NCBI GenBank assembly: GCA_945888525.1
Contig: CAMDAF010000021.1
Span: 1 to 41,840, forward strand
Reading direction: 5' to 3'
DNA from: Chitinophaga pinensis
Lineage (GTDB): Bacteria; Bacteroidota; Bacteroidia; NS11-12g; UBA955
Length of the DNA: 41,840 bases
How positions within the stretch are numbered: the stretch's first letter is position 1; the number at the start of each line of letters is the position of its first letter. The notes below the pieces were generated by a model. It worked only from the letters and a program-made list of their open reading frames with translations. It was not told the origin of the DNA and searched no databases. Position numbers and translations under genes: made by a program. Positions 8,455-16,632 of this stretch are shown one piece after another.

Positions 8455-8834
8455 AACCGGTTCACATCGTTATTTTAATTGTTGTTTCTATAGGTATAGC
8501 CATTGCTGTTAGTTTTTATGGCGATACAAGCAAGTATGTTTGTTTTAGAGAAGCAGATTCTATTGCTGTCGACCGTCCCAATATGAAATTGCATGTTGTT
8601 ACAACTCTAAGTAAAACTATGCCTACTGTTTATGATCCACAAAAAGACCCAAATTATTTTGAATTTTATGCAAGTGATACAACGGGCATGGAAAAAAAAG
8701 TGGTGTATAGAAATGCCAAACCTCAAGATTTGGAAAAGACAGATAAAGTGGTTCTTATTGGGTACAGCCGAAACGGCAATTTTGAAGCGACTGAGATTCT
8801 AAAAAAGTGTCCTAGCAAATACGAAAAAAAATAA
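8451..8834 (+). CDS. ccmE: cytochrome c maturation heme chaperone CcmE, CxxxY variant
   Basis: 127 residues: one N-terminal membrane anchor (5-24), then a small OB-fold domain with KTDKVVLIGYSRNGNFEATEILKKC at the end. CcmE covalently carries heme to the CcmF lyase outside the inner membrane. The usual heme-attachment histidine in HxxxY is replaced here by cysteine: CPSKY, Cys120 and Tyr124. This matches the CxxxY class of CcmE described in some other bacteria and archaea. It overlaps ccmD by four bases, and ccmF follows after three. Confidence 0.9.
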   Translation: MKPVHIVILIVVSIGIAIAVSFYGDTSKYVCFREADSIAVDRPNMKLHVVTTLSKTMPTVYDPQKDPNYFEFYASDTTGMEKKVVYRNAKPQDLEKTDKVVLIGYSRNGNFEATEILKKCPSKYEKK

Positions 8835-8837
8835 ACT

Positions 8838-11453
8838 TTGGAAACCATTGTATTTAACAACGAGCATTTAGCGATTGGCAATTTTGGCCACTTTGCAGTT
8901 GTGCTTTCTTTTGTCGCATCCTTAATATCTGCTATTGCCTATGCGCTATCAGTAAACAGAGATTCCAAATCATTGATGCAACTGGGCAAATGGATGTTCT
9001 TTATCCATTCCTTTGCGGTAATTGCCATATTTTCTTCTTTGTTTTACATCATACACAGCCATTATTTCGAATACCAATACGCTTACCAACACTCTTCAAC
9101 AGAACTCCCGGTTTATTATATGATCAGTTGTTTTTGGGAAGGACAAGAAGGAAGTTTCTTGCTTTGGATGTTTTGGCATGCCGTGCTTGGATGTATACTG
9201 ATTTTCAAATCAAAGTCTTGGCAAGCACCAGTTCTTACTGTTATTGCCTTGGCCCAGGTTATACTTGGAAGTATGCTCTTGGGTTTTGAATTGGGTGACT
9301 TTAAAATTGGCAGTAGCCCTTTTCAATTGATGCGCGAGCACAATCCGGAATCTTTGCTCATTCCGGTGCTCGACCGTTTGGGTAAGGCCAACTATTTAGA
9401 AATATACAAAGAAGGAAATGGCTTAAATCCTTTGCTGCAAAATTATTGGATGGTTATACATCCACCAACTTTGTTCTTTGGTTTTGCCGCCACCATCGTT
9501 CCATTCGCATTTGCATTTGCTGGTCTTTGGACTAGGCGTTTGAAAGAATGGATGGTACCTGCCTTGCCTTGGGCCCTAGTTGCCGTTATGGTTTTGGGTA
9601 CAGGTATTATCATGGGTGGATACTGGGCGTATGAAAGTTTAAGTTTTGGAGGCTATTGGGCTTGGGACCCAGTTGAAAATGCTTCCCTAATGCCTTGGCT
9701 ATTGCTTATCACAGCCACCCACATGTTGTTGATCAACAAGTCTACTAACAAGTATCCTGTGCTTACATTTATATTGACCATATTCTCTTTCTTTATGGTA
9801 TTGTACGCCACCTTCCTAACACGGAGTGGCATTTTGGGCAACGCCAGTGTGCATTCGTTTACCGACTTAGGCTTATCAGGACAGCTTATCTTATTGTTGT
9901 TCTTATTTATCTTCTTGACTTTCTCATTGAGTTTCAAAAAACGTTCGATGGCCAGTCTGTTTTTCTTTATCAGCTTTTCTGCAATAATGGTCTTGGCCTT
10001 GGTAGATTTCAAAACCAATATTACCATAATCAGTGTTTTAGGTTCTATCGTTTTACTGGGCAGCACCATTTGGTTTGTTCGCAATTTGTTTTCTTTATAC
10101 GGAACACAAATAGAAACGGATAAATTATACAGCCGCGAATTTTGGATGTTTGTTGGTAGCATGGTCTTGTTGTTGTCTGGATTCCAGGTGATCATAATGA
10201 CCAGTATTCCGGTATTCAATAAATTGTTTGAAGGCAGCAAAGCCTCTGCAGGCGAAGCATATTACAACCAGGTGCAAATTTGGTTTGCCATTCCAATTGT
10301 TCTACTCACCGCAATTGGCCAATACTTTAAATACAAACAATCGGATGTGCGCAAGGTGCTCGAAAATATTGCCAACTCCTTGCTTATTGCCATTGCAATA
10401 TCTATAGGGGCTTTGTTCTTGTTTGATATTTGGGAAGTGCAATTTTTACTCTTAGTTATTGGCAGTGTGTATGCCATGACAGGAAACATTCATTACATCA
10501 TAACGGCTTTAAAAGGAAAAATAAAGGTAGCAGGAGCGAGTTTGGCCCACGCAGGATTTGGGCTGATGATGCTGGGTATATTGGTGTCTTCGGTGAACAA
10601 AAAAGTCTTAAGTATCAATACAACGGGTACTGGTTATTTTTCTGAAACAACGGCAGAAGGCAAGGCAGATGACAATGCAAAAAAGGGAAACAAAGAAAAT
10701 ATTTTATTGGCTAAAAATAGACCAATGACTTTTGGCGACAACACGTTGAAAGCAACCTTTAAAGGCGCTGAAGAAATTGCACCAAATAAATATTTTGAAG
10801 TACAGTACGAGGTCTTAGACAAAGCGGGTAAGACAATCGATACATTCCGTTTGTATCCCAATACCCAAAACAATCCGAAAATGGGTATGGTGAGTAATCC
10901 TGACACCAGACATTATCTAACCCGCGATATATTTACCCATGTTACCTATGAAAGTAGCATGGAACAAAGAGAGGATAAAGAGTTTGATGATTTTAGAACT
11001 GATACAGTTAAAATAGGCGAATCGTTTGCAACGGCTGATGGCAACAGACAACTAACCTTGCAGAAGGTTAATGTTATCAATGTAAAGAATGATGCAAGTG
11101 TTTTGCACCTACAAGCTGAGGTTGTGATCAATAGTATTGGTGATACGTTTATGGCTAGACCAGAATTTATCAGCGAGGATAAAATTCGGTTTAAAGAAGC
11201 CATCGTTGACCAAGCGGGTGTTATGGTGATATTCGACCGCGTAATTCCTGATCCAGAGAATCCGAAAGGCATGTTGTTTGTTTTGAGTTCAGCGACACGC
11301 AGACCAAAAATGGATTATATCATTTTAAAGGCCATAGAATTTCCATACATCAACCTATTGTGGTTGGGTACTTTTGTTTTAATCATTGGGTTTGTTTTGG
11401 CCATTATTCAGCGATTCAAAGAGTTTAAACGCCGCGAAGCCCAATTGAAATGA
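8838..11453 (+). CDS. ccmF: cytochrome c heme lyase CcmF
   Basis: 871 residues, a large polytopic membrane protein that joins heme from CcmE to apocytochrome c thiols. The heme-handling WWD domain is at residues 272-284 (GGYWAWDPVENAS), with HPPTLFFGF before it and the FLTRSGILGNASVHSF loop after. A periplasmic domain occupies about 580-830, and a last transmembrane segment lies near 835-860. No ATG is near the beginning; the TTG at 8838 is chosen because it keeps the conserved start (GNFGHFAVVLSFVASL). It is longer than proteobacterial CcmF (about 650) because of the periplasmic domain. ccmA, ccmB, ccmG and ccmH are not in the window. Confidence 0.94.
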   Translation: METIVFNNEHLAIGNFGHFAVVLSFVASLISAIAYALSVNRDSKSLMQLGKWMFFIHSFAVIAIFSSLFYIIHSHYFEYQYAYQHSSTELPVYYMISCFWEGQEGSFLLWMFWHAVLGCILIFKSKSWQAPVLTVIALAQVILGSMLLGFELGDFKIGSSPFQLMREHNPESLLIPVLDRLGKANYLEIYKEGNGLNPLLQNYWMVIHPPTLFFGFAATIVPFAFAFAGLWTRRLKEWMVPALPWALVAVMVLGTGIIMGGYWAYESLSFGGYWAWDPVENASLMPWLLLITATHMLLINKSTNKYPVLTFILTIFSFFMVLYATFLTRSGILGNASVHSFTDLGLSGQLILLLFLFIFLTFSLSFKKRSMASLFFFISFSAIMVLALVDFKTNITIISVLGSIVLLGSTIWFVRNLFSLYGTQIETDKLYSREFWMFVGSMVLLLSGFQVIIMTSIPVFNKLFEGSKASAGEAYYNQVQIWFAIPIVLLTAIGQYFKYKQSDVRKVLENIANSLLIAIAISIGALFLFDIWEVQFLLLVIGSVYAMTGNIHYIITALKGKIKVAGASLAHAGFGLMMLGILVSSVNKKVLSINTTGTGYFSETTAEGKADDNAKKGNKENILLAKNRPMTFGDNTLKATFKGAEEIAPNKYFEVQYEVLDKAGKTIDTFRLYPNTQNNPKMGMVSNPDTRHYLTRDIFTHVTYESSMEQREDKEFDDFRTDTVKIGESFATADGNRQLTLQKVNVINVKNDASVLHLQAEVVINSIGDTFMARPEFISEDKIRFKEAIVDQAGVMVIFDRVIPDPENPKGMLFVLSSATRRPKMDYIILKAIEFPYINLLWLGTFVLIIGFVLAIIQRFKEFKRREAQLK

Positions 11454-12214
11454 GTAGTTCCATCAGGAATATCGCACTAGTTGGGTCGGGGAATGTGGCG
11501 AACTTTTTCGCCCATGTATTACATCAAAAAGGCTTCATTATAACTCAAATTGTTAGCCGTAATCAAGAAAGTGGCAAGCAATTAGCCGCTTCGGTTAATG
11601 CACAATACGCTCAGGAATACAATGTAGAATTGACATGTGACTTGCTTATTGTTGCAGTCAATGACGACACCATACAGTCGGTAATTGAGGCTTTAGATTT
11701 GCCCAATACCATAGTCTGTCACACCGCAGGTTCAGTGTCATTAGAGGTCTTGGGTAAATTTCCAAACCGCGGAATTATTTATCCATTGCAGAGTATTAAA
11801 GGGGTTAAGCCGGTAAGCGAAGTGCCATTGTTAATTGAAACCAGCAGTCAAAACATGCAAACTTCCATCGAGCAATTATTGAATACCTGTGGCTTTTTGT
11901 TTAAGCAAGCAGATTCTGAACAGAGAGCAAAATACCATTTAGCTGCGGTGTTTGCCAATAATTTTACCAATGCAATCTTGGCGGCTTCCGAAAAAATTGT
12001 TGAAGCGAACAACTTAGATGTTCAGTTTCTGAAACCCTTAATCAGACATACTTTTGAAAATGCTTTGCAAAACTCAGCATCCCATTCACAAACTGGTCCT
12101 GCCATTCGCAACGATCAGGTAAGTATGGAAAAGCATATTAGTTTGCTTCAAGGACAAGACGATTTGGTGCAGGTTTACAAGACCTTGTCACAATTTATAG
12201 CGTCTAAAAAATAA
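11450..12214 (+). CDS. Rossmann-fold and DUF2520 domain protein
   Basis: 254 residues. An N-terminal Rossmann domain has the dinucleotide-binding motif ALVGSGNVANFFAHVL (Gly12, Gly14), and the C-terminal half (about 130-254) is helical and matches DUF2520 (KYHLAAVFANNFTNAIL; RHTFENAL; TGPAIRNDQVSMEKH). Relatives are annotated as F420- or NADP-dependent oxidoreductase-like proteins with no established substrate. Its ATG overlaps the ccmF stop by four bases, so it is co-transcribed with the ccm genes; a role in cytochrome c maturation is not implied by its fold. It is last in the operon. Confidence 0.85.
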   Translation: MSSSIRNIALVGSGNVANFFAHVLHQKGFIITQIVSRNQESGKQLAASVNAQYAQEYNVELTCDLLIVAVNDDTIQSVIEALDLPNTIVCHTAGSVSLEVLGKFPNRGIIYPLQSIKGVKPVSEVPLLIETSSQNMQTSIEQLLNTCGFLFKQADSEQRAKYHLAAVFANNFTNAILAASEKIVEANNLDVQFLKPLIRHTFENALQNSASHSQTGPAIRNDQVSMEKHISLLQGQDDLVQVYKTLSQFIASKK

Positions 12215-12226
12215 AGTACTTTATTG
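12211..12226. terminator. palindrome shared by two convergent stop codons
   Basis: AATAAAGTACTTTATT is a perfect 16-bp palindrome. The TAA of the DUF2520 gene (12212-12214) and the TAA of the minus-strand M4 peptidase (12221-12223) both lie inside it. A role as a compact bidirectional terminator is possible but the stem is AT-rich and weak. Confidence 0.4.
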
Positions 12227-14128
12227 TTTTATCCATTTGATGGTCTGCATTTGGTTGATGCGGACAAAGTATACGCCATTTGCAAAAGAGGAGACATCTA
12301 TGCTTTCATTTGGATTAAGGGTTGTGGCATGCACCGTTTGACCTGTTAAATCGAATATTTCAACTTTGCTTGCATCAAACACACTAGGATTTTGAATGCT
12401 GATGTTTTGAGTTGCCGGATTTGGGTATACCGTCCATGCGCTTGAAAGGCTCTGATCTTGCTCAATGTCTAATTCTAAAAGATTTAGAAGTCCTACAGCA
12501 TACCAAGCCCGCTTTACCATGCGTGTTTCTAAAGAGGTGTCACCATATAGGGCAATAGAGGCATCTATAGATTGGTAACAAGCGTCGATGTATTCTGATT
12601 CGGAAATGAGGCGGGTGTTTAACGTCTGATACGCTATTTGTCCAGCTTTCTCAATGCCAATACCTTTAACGGAAAATGGCATGGTGTCTGATTCGCGGGT
12701 ACCAGAGCCGCCTTCTGTAAGCAAATAAAACCAATAATTTTGCACCCCACTGTTGGAATGAACACCACCGTTGTCTTGGGTTCCTATGTAATAATATTTG
12801 CCATTATAGTACTTAGGGTGGAGGCATATAGGCGGGTTGCTCATGTTTCTAAACGGTTTGTTTTTCAAAGTGATTCTTCCTGCTATTAACCAATTAAAAC
12901 GCGCTGAGTCTGCATAGCTTTCAACACATTTACCAAAGATGTCTGAAAACGATTCATTGAGTGCACCACTCTCATTTCTGTAAATAAGGCTTGCACTATT
13001 TCCGGTTACGCCATGGGTTAATTCATGGGCGCAAATTTCAATAGAGGTGAGAGCTGAATAGTTCTTCGAATCGCCATCGCCATAGTTGGCACTTACGCCA
13101 TTCCAAAATGCATTGACATAGTTCTTGCCAACGTGCACCTTAGAGAAAATCATTCCATCACCGTCGTCGTAACTTTTTCTGTTGTGGAATTTTTTGTAAT
13201 AATCATAGGTCATTTCAGAACTCCAATGCACATCGGTTGCTATTTCATCTTTAGCCACATTCACATTGTTCCATATATTGTCTGTATCGGAAAATTCTCT
13301 TGTGCTGTCCAAACCTATAATGCGCACGTCTATGGTGTGTATGCCATTGCCTCTGGTATGGTCGAACAATATGAAAGTGTCGTTCTCTACACTGTCACAC
13401 ATAATGTTTTGAATTCCACTGTATTTTGTATGGGCAATTCCCATGCGGTCTACAGTGCAAATTTGTTCTTCTTGTTTGATAATTTTCCCAGTGTTTGCAT
13501 CAACATAAATCCACTGACGGCTGTGCGGTGCATAGGCATACACATCAATTTTATACGCCAATCTGAAATCGCTGTTGCGGCAAGAGTCGTGGGTTGAAAT
13601 CAAAAGCAATTCAGGATGAGGATAATAACTTGCAAGTTTCTTGCCTTTGATGTGTTTCAATTCATTCTCTTCGTGTGCAATTTCCCACATAAAGATAGCG
13701 TTTGGAAAAGCAGACAAAGCAATGTTTAGCGCTTGAGCAGATTGAATGCTGTAGTTTAAATCAATATTCAACTGGGGGAAGTATTTACCGTATAAACTCT
13801 TGGTCTTTTTGTTTTGTAAATTAAGAATTAGCTCAGCACCTTCGACCTTGTACGGGCCAAAATATTGTTGGTATTTGTAGTGTTGGCTGCCCTTTTTACC
13901 TTCGGTGTATTTGCTGAATTGAATAGAAAAACCAGCATTGGTATGAAGGTTTTTTTGCATCCATGTATTGATGTTTTCTGCGTTCGGCACATTAAAACTA
14001 TTCGCATCGAAGCGGAACATTGCAGGGATGCCCGTTTTAGGGTTTAAATACACGACCTTGAAGTCTGCATTTTGTGCAAACATATTGGAAATAACAAAGC
14101 TTAATAGGATGAAAAAACACTTGCGCAT
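12221..14128 (-). CDS. secreted M4 (thermolysin-family) metallopeptidase with T9SS sorting domain
   Basis: About 635 residues from ATG 14128. The open frame runs 38 codons further upstream, but the signal peptide MRKCFFILLSFVISNMFAQ begins here and a promoter lies inside the extension. An N-terminal FTP/PepSY propeptide region (to about 220) precedes the M4 catalytic domain with zinc ligands His368 and His372 (HELTH) and Glu392 (NESFSD), and the second-domain motif NGGVHSNSGVQNYWFYLL. The final 75 residues (VYPNPATQNISI to TIKWIKQ) are a type A T9SS sorting domain, so the enzyme is exported across both membranes. The zinc ligands are all present, so it should be active. It converges on the ccm operon. 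Confidence 0.93.
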   Translation of the reverse strand: MRKCFFILLSFVISNMFAQNADFKVVYLNPKTGIPAMFRFDANSFNVPNAENINTWMQKNLHTNAGFSIQFSKYTEGKKGSQHYKYQQYFGPYKVEGAELILNLQNKKTKSLYGKYFPQLNIDLNYSIQSAQALNIALSAFPNAIFMWEIAHEENELKHIKGKKLASYYPHPELLLISTHDSCRNSDFRLAYKIDVYAYAPHSRQWIYVDANTGKIIKQEEQICTVDRMGIAHTKYSGIQNIMCDSVENDTFILFDHTRGNGIHTIDVRIIGLDSTREFSDTDNIWNNVNVAKDEIATDVHWSSEMTYDYYKKFHNRKSYDDGDGMIFSKVHVGKNYVNAFWNGVSANYGDGDSKNYSALTSIEICAHELTHGVTGNSASLIYRNESGALNESFSDIFGKCVESYADSARFNWLIAGRITLKNKPFRNMSNPPICLHPKYYNGKYYYIGTQDNGGVHSNSGVQNYWFYLLTEGGSGTRESDTMPFSVKGIGIEKAGQIAYQTLNTRLISESEYIDACYQSIDASIALYGDTSLETRMVKRAWYAVGLLNLLELDIEQDQSLSSAWTVYPNPATQNISIQNPSVFDASKVEIFDLTGQTVHATTLNPNESIDVSSFANGVYFVRINQMQTIKWIKQ

Positions 14129-14143
14129 AAAAATAAATTTATT

Positions 14144-14174
14144 CAAACTTAACATAAGAAGATGGATTCTCCAA
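14144..14174 (-). promoter_or_regulatory. promoter for the M4 peptidase gene
   Basis: On the minus strand TAAGTTTG (14151-14144) matches TAnnTTTG, with TTGG (14174-14171) 19 bases upstream as a partial -33 element. The ATG at 14128 follows after 15 bases, which supports this start over the upstream one at 14242. Confidence 0.55.
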
Positions 14175-14339
14175 TTTAAAGCACTGAATTTGCTCAAGGA
14201 ATTGCTCAATTTATTTACTGTTAAATAGATATATTTTGTCATTGTTAATTGTCAATGGGCTCTCATGCGTACAAATCAAAGCTTAATCAAATTGGTTTAA
14301 AATCTCTTTTTTTTATGAAGCAAAGCGCGATTCAAATTG

Positions 14340-14347
14340 TATTTTTG
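14340..14347 (+). promoter_or_regulatory. -7 promoter element for the ABC transporter
   Basis: TATTTTTG matches the -7 consensus and ends 16 bases before ATG 14364. It overlaps the open frame that extends to 14337, so translation should begin at 14364. No clear -33 element is seen. Confidence 0.5.
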
Positions 14348-14363
14348 CACTTTAAACATCAAC

Positions 14364-16205
14364 ATGGGAGGACCAAGACGAGACCGCGATTTACCTAAAG
14401 CGAAAATCAATAAACAATCACTTTCTGAACTTAAATTCGTTTTCAGATACCTCAAACCATACCGCAAATATTTTTTCGGTGGTTTGTTTTTCATTTCCTT
14501 ATCGGCTTTTAGTACCATGGCTTTTCCATTTTTAATGGGTAAAATGATTGGCGCGGTAAGCAATGCGGAAATCAAATTGCCAGGAAATAGCTCGGGCATG
14601 TTTGATGGGTTTTCAATGGGCAAAGAACAATGGCCATTGAACGTTACCTTAATTCTGATTTTCGCACAGTTGACTTTGCAAACCATATTCTCATTTATGC
14701 GCGTTTACTTGCTTACAAAAGCTGGCACCAATGCAACTGCCGATTTGAGAAAGTCACTGTATTCAAAATTAATTACCTTGCCCATGTCGTTTTTTAGTAC
14801 CCAAAGGGTGGGCGATTTAAGCAGCCGTATAGGGTCAGATACTGGGCAAATTCAAGACACCGTTTCCTTTGTGCTGGCTGAATTTTTAAGAGGAATATTA
14901 ACCTTAATTATAGGACTGACTTTCATATTTTTTATCAGCATGAAATTGGCGCTCATTATGCTTGCCATTGTACCGTTAATTGCGGTGAGTGCTGTTTTTT
15001 TTGGCGGCAAAATCAGAAAAATGGGGCGCAAAGAAACCGATATGTTGGCCGACAGTGGCACCATCGTTCAAGAAACCCTACAAGGAATCAGCGTTGTAAA
15101 GTCATTTACAGGCGAAGAAATTGAGCGCAAGCGCTATGGTAAAAACATCGACCAATTAATTGAATTCGCCATTAAAAGCGGATCGTACCGTGGTTTTTTT
15201 GTCTCATTTATCATCTTCACCGTGTTTGGAGCCATCAGTTTTGTGGTTTGGTATGGCGCACAAATGATACAAGCCGGAGAATTGCACCTGTCTCAATTGA
15301 TACAATTTGTTATTTATTCGGGCTTTGTAGGGGGCACTTTAGGTGGCTTTGCCGACATGTTCGGGCAGCTGCAAAAGACCATTGGTGCAACCCAACGTGT
15401 GCGCGAATTAATGGATACCGACTCTGAATTGATTGTACACAACGAAAATCAAAAAGAGGAGCGGCTCATTGGTGAAATCGAATTTCAAAATATTGAATTT
15501 GCTTATCCTTCACGCAAAGAAGTAACCGTATTAAAAGACGTTAGTTTCAAAGCAGGGAAGGGCGAACACATTGCCATTGTTGGTGGTAGCGGTGGTGGTA
15601 AAAGTACAATTGCTTCATTGGTTTTGCGTTTTTACAATGCCGATAATGGAAATATTTTAATTGATGGAAAGCCAATTCAAGACTACGATTTAAGCGCTTT
15701 GCGCAAACAAATTGCCTATGTGCCACAAGACGTTATTTTGTTTGGCGGAACCATCTACGAAAATATTTTATATGGCAAGCCAGATGCCAGCAAAGAAGAA
15801 GTCTTGGAAGCGGCAAAGAAAGCCAATGCATGGAAGTTTATCGAATCATTCCCAGATCAATTTGAAACCATGGTTGGTGAGCGCGGCATACAGTTATCGG
15901 GCGGTCAAAAACAGCGCGTAGCCATTGCCCGAGCGGTGATAAAAGACCCAGCAATCTTGGTTCTCGATGAAGCCACCAGTGCACTCGACAGTGAGAGCGA
16001 ATTATTGGTTCAAGAGGCCTTAGATGATTTAATGAAAAATAGAACCAGTTTGGTTATTGCCCACAGATTAAGCACCATTCGCAACGCCAATCAAATTATA
16101 GTACTCGATAAAGGCACAATAGTCGAGCAAGGCACCCACCAAGAACTTTTGCAAAAGCCAAATGGAGTTTACAGGAATTTGAGTGAATTGCAGGTGATTG
16201 GATGA
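14364..16205 (+). CDS. ABC transporter, fused permease and ATPase (exporter, MsbA-like)
   Basis: 613 residues from ATG 14364 (MGGPRRDRDLPK); the frame is open for nine codons upstream but a promoter element lies there. The N-terminal half has six membrane segments (type IV exporter fold), with coupling sequence MSFFSTQRVGDLSSR. The nucleotide-binding domain has Walker A GGSGGGKST (407-415), Q-loop YVPQDVILFGG, signature LSGGQKQR and Walker B ILVLDEATSALDSES followed by the H-loop in IAHRLSTI. It works as a homodimer, probably exporting a lipid, peptide or drug; the substrate cannot be told. It stands alone in transcription. Confidence 0.92.
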   Translation: MGGPRRDRDLPKAKINKQSLSELKFVFRYLKPYRKYFFGGLFFISLSAFSTMAFPFLMGKMIGAVSNAEIKLPGNSSGMFDGFSMGKEQWPLNVTLILIFAQLTLQTIFSFMRVYLLTKAGTNATADLRKSLYSKLITLPMSFFSTQRVGDLSSRIGSDTGQIQDTVSFVLAEFLRGILTLIIGLTFIFFISMKLALIMLAIVPLIAVSAVFFGGKIRKMGRKETDMLADSGTIVQETLQGISVVKSFTGEEIERKRYGKNIDQLIEFAIKSGSYRGFFVSFIIFTVFGAISFVVWYGAQMIQAGELHLSQLIQFVIYSGFVGGTLGGFADMFGQLQKTIGATQRVRELMDTDSELIVHNENQKEERLIGEIEFQNIEFAYPSRKEVTVLKDVSFKAGKGEHIAIVGGSGGGKSTIASLVLRFYNADNGNILIDGKPIQDYDLSALRKQIAYVPQDVILFGGTIYENILYGKPDASKEEVLEAAKKANAWKFIESFPDQFETMVGERGIQLSGGQKQRVAIARAVIKDPAILVLDEATSALDSESELLVQEALDDLMKNRTSLVIAHRLSTIRNANQIIVLDKGTIVEQGTHQELLQKPNGVYRNLSELQVIG

Positions 16206-16380
16206 TAATAGGGTATAGGGTACCCACTTCCGTTTCACTGCAGTGTGCGAAGTAGGGGTTAGGGGATAGTTGGCATTTCGGAAGTTTGATTGTTTCATTA
16301 TCTAATTTTATTTGCGCCAAAACCTTACAATACTATACCCTATCCCGAAAGCTTTCGGGAGCTAAACCCTAGTCCCTAAA
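16205..16380. repeat. TAGGG-type repeat with central palindrome
   Basis: G-rich words (TAGGGTATAGGGTA, AGGGGTTAGGGGATAG) at 16209-16269 face C-rich words (ACTATACCCTATCC, TAAACCCTAGTCCCTAAA) at 16333-16380, so the block can fold into a long imperfect hairpin. A perfect 16-bp palindrome, CCCGAAAGCTTTCGGG, sits at 16344-16359. The words match those at 1-271 and 19225-19480. No gene is seen here. Confidence 0.7.
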
Positions 16381-16527
16381 TTATGGCGCCATGCCTCGCC
16401 CTCTGTCTGCGCTTCGCTCCGGCTTTGTGGCCAAAGCGCCACAAGAGCTGCACGTCGGTCTTCGGGGCGCTTTAGGAGAGTGATCCCAGTACCAGAGCTC
16501 CTTTCACTCGCACGGTACGGGATTTAA
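16381..16527. repeat. GC-rich block with inverted copy of the 19.6-kb repeat
   Basis: This stretch is GC-rich against AT-rich neighbours and has no gene. Positions 16474-16523, read on the minus strand, give ATCCCGTACCGTGCGAGTGA, then AGGAGCTCTG and CTGGGATCAC, which closely match the plus-strand array at 19609-19690. The M1 peptidase gene therefore lies between inverted copies. Confidence 0.6.
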
Positions 16528-16619
16528 ATGAGAGTGAATGCGGTATACCAACAACATGAACAAACTGCTTGCATCCGAATAAATATTATGAACTTGAATG
16601 CCTTCTTATGCAATATCTC

Positions 16620-16627
16620 TATTTTTG
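16620..16627 (+). promoter_or_regulatory. -7 promoter element for the M1 peptidase
   Basis: TATTTTTG ends 5 bases before ATG 16633, so transcription would begin at or next to the start codon and the mRNA would be nearly leaderless. It excludes the 35 codons of open frame upstream. A TTG at 16594-16596 is 23 bases away, wider than usual. Confidence 0.5.
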
Positions 16628-16632
16628 TACCA

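Noticed and set aside
9653-10240. 195-codon minus-strand frame opposite ccmF
   Set aside because: It is the antisense of conserved ccmF membrane segments and shows no recognisable protein features.
13133-13597. 154-codon plus-strand frame opposite the M4 peptidase
   Set aside because: It lies antisense to the catalytic domain of a clear gene and has no ribosome site, domain or promoter.
14364-16205. ABC transporter as the missing CcmA/CcmB
   Set aside because: It is a fused exporter with its own six membrane segments, lies beyond the M4 gene and outside the ccm operon, and lacks CcmA size and features.
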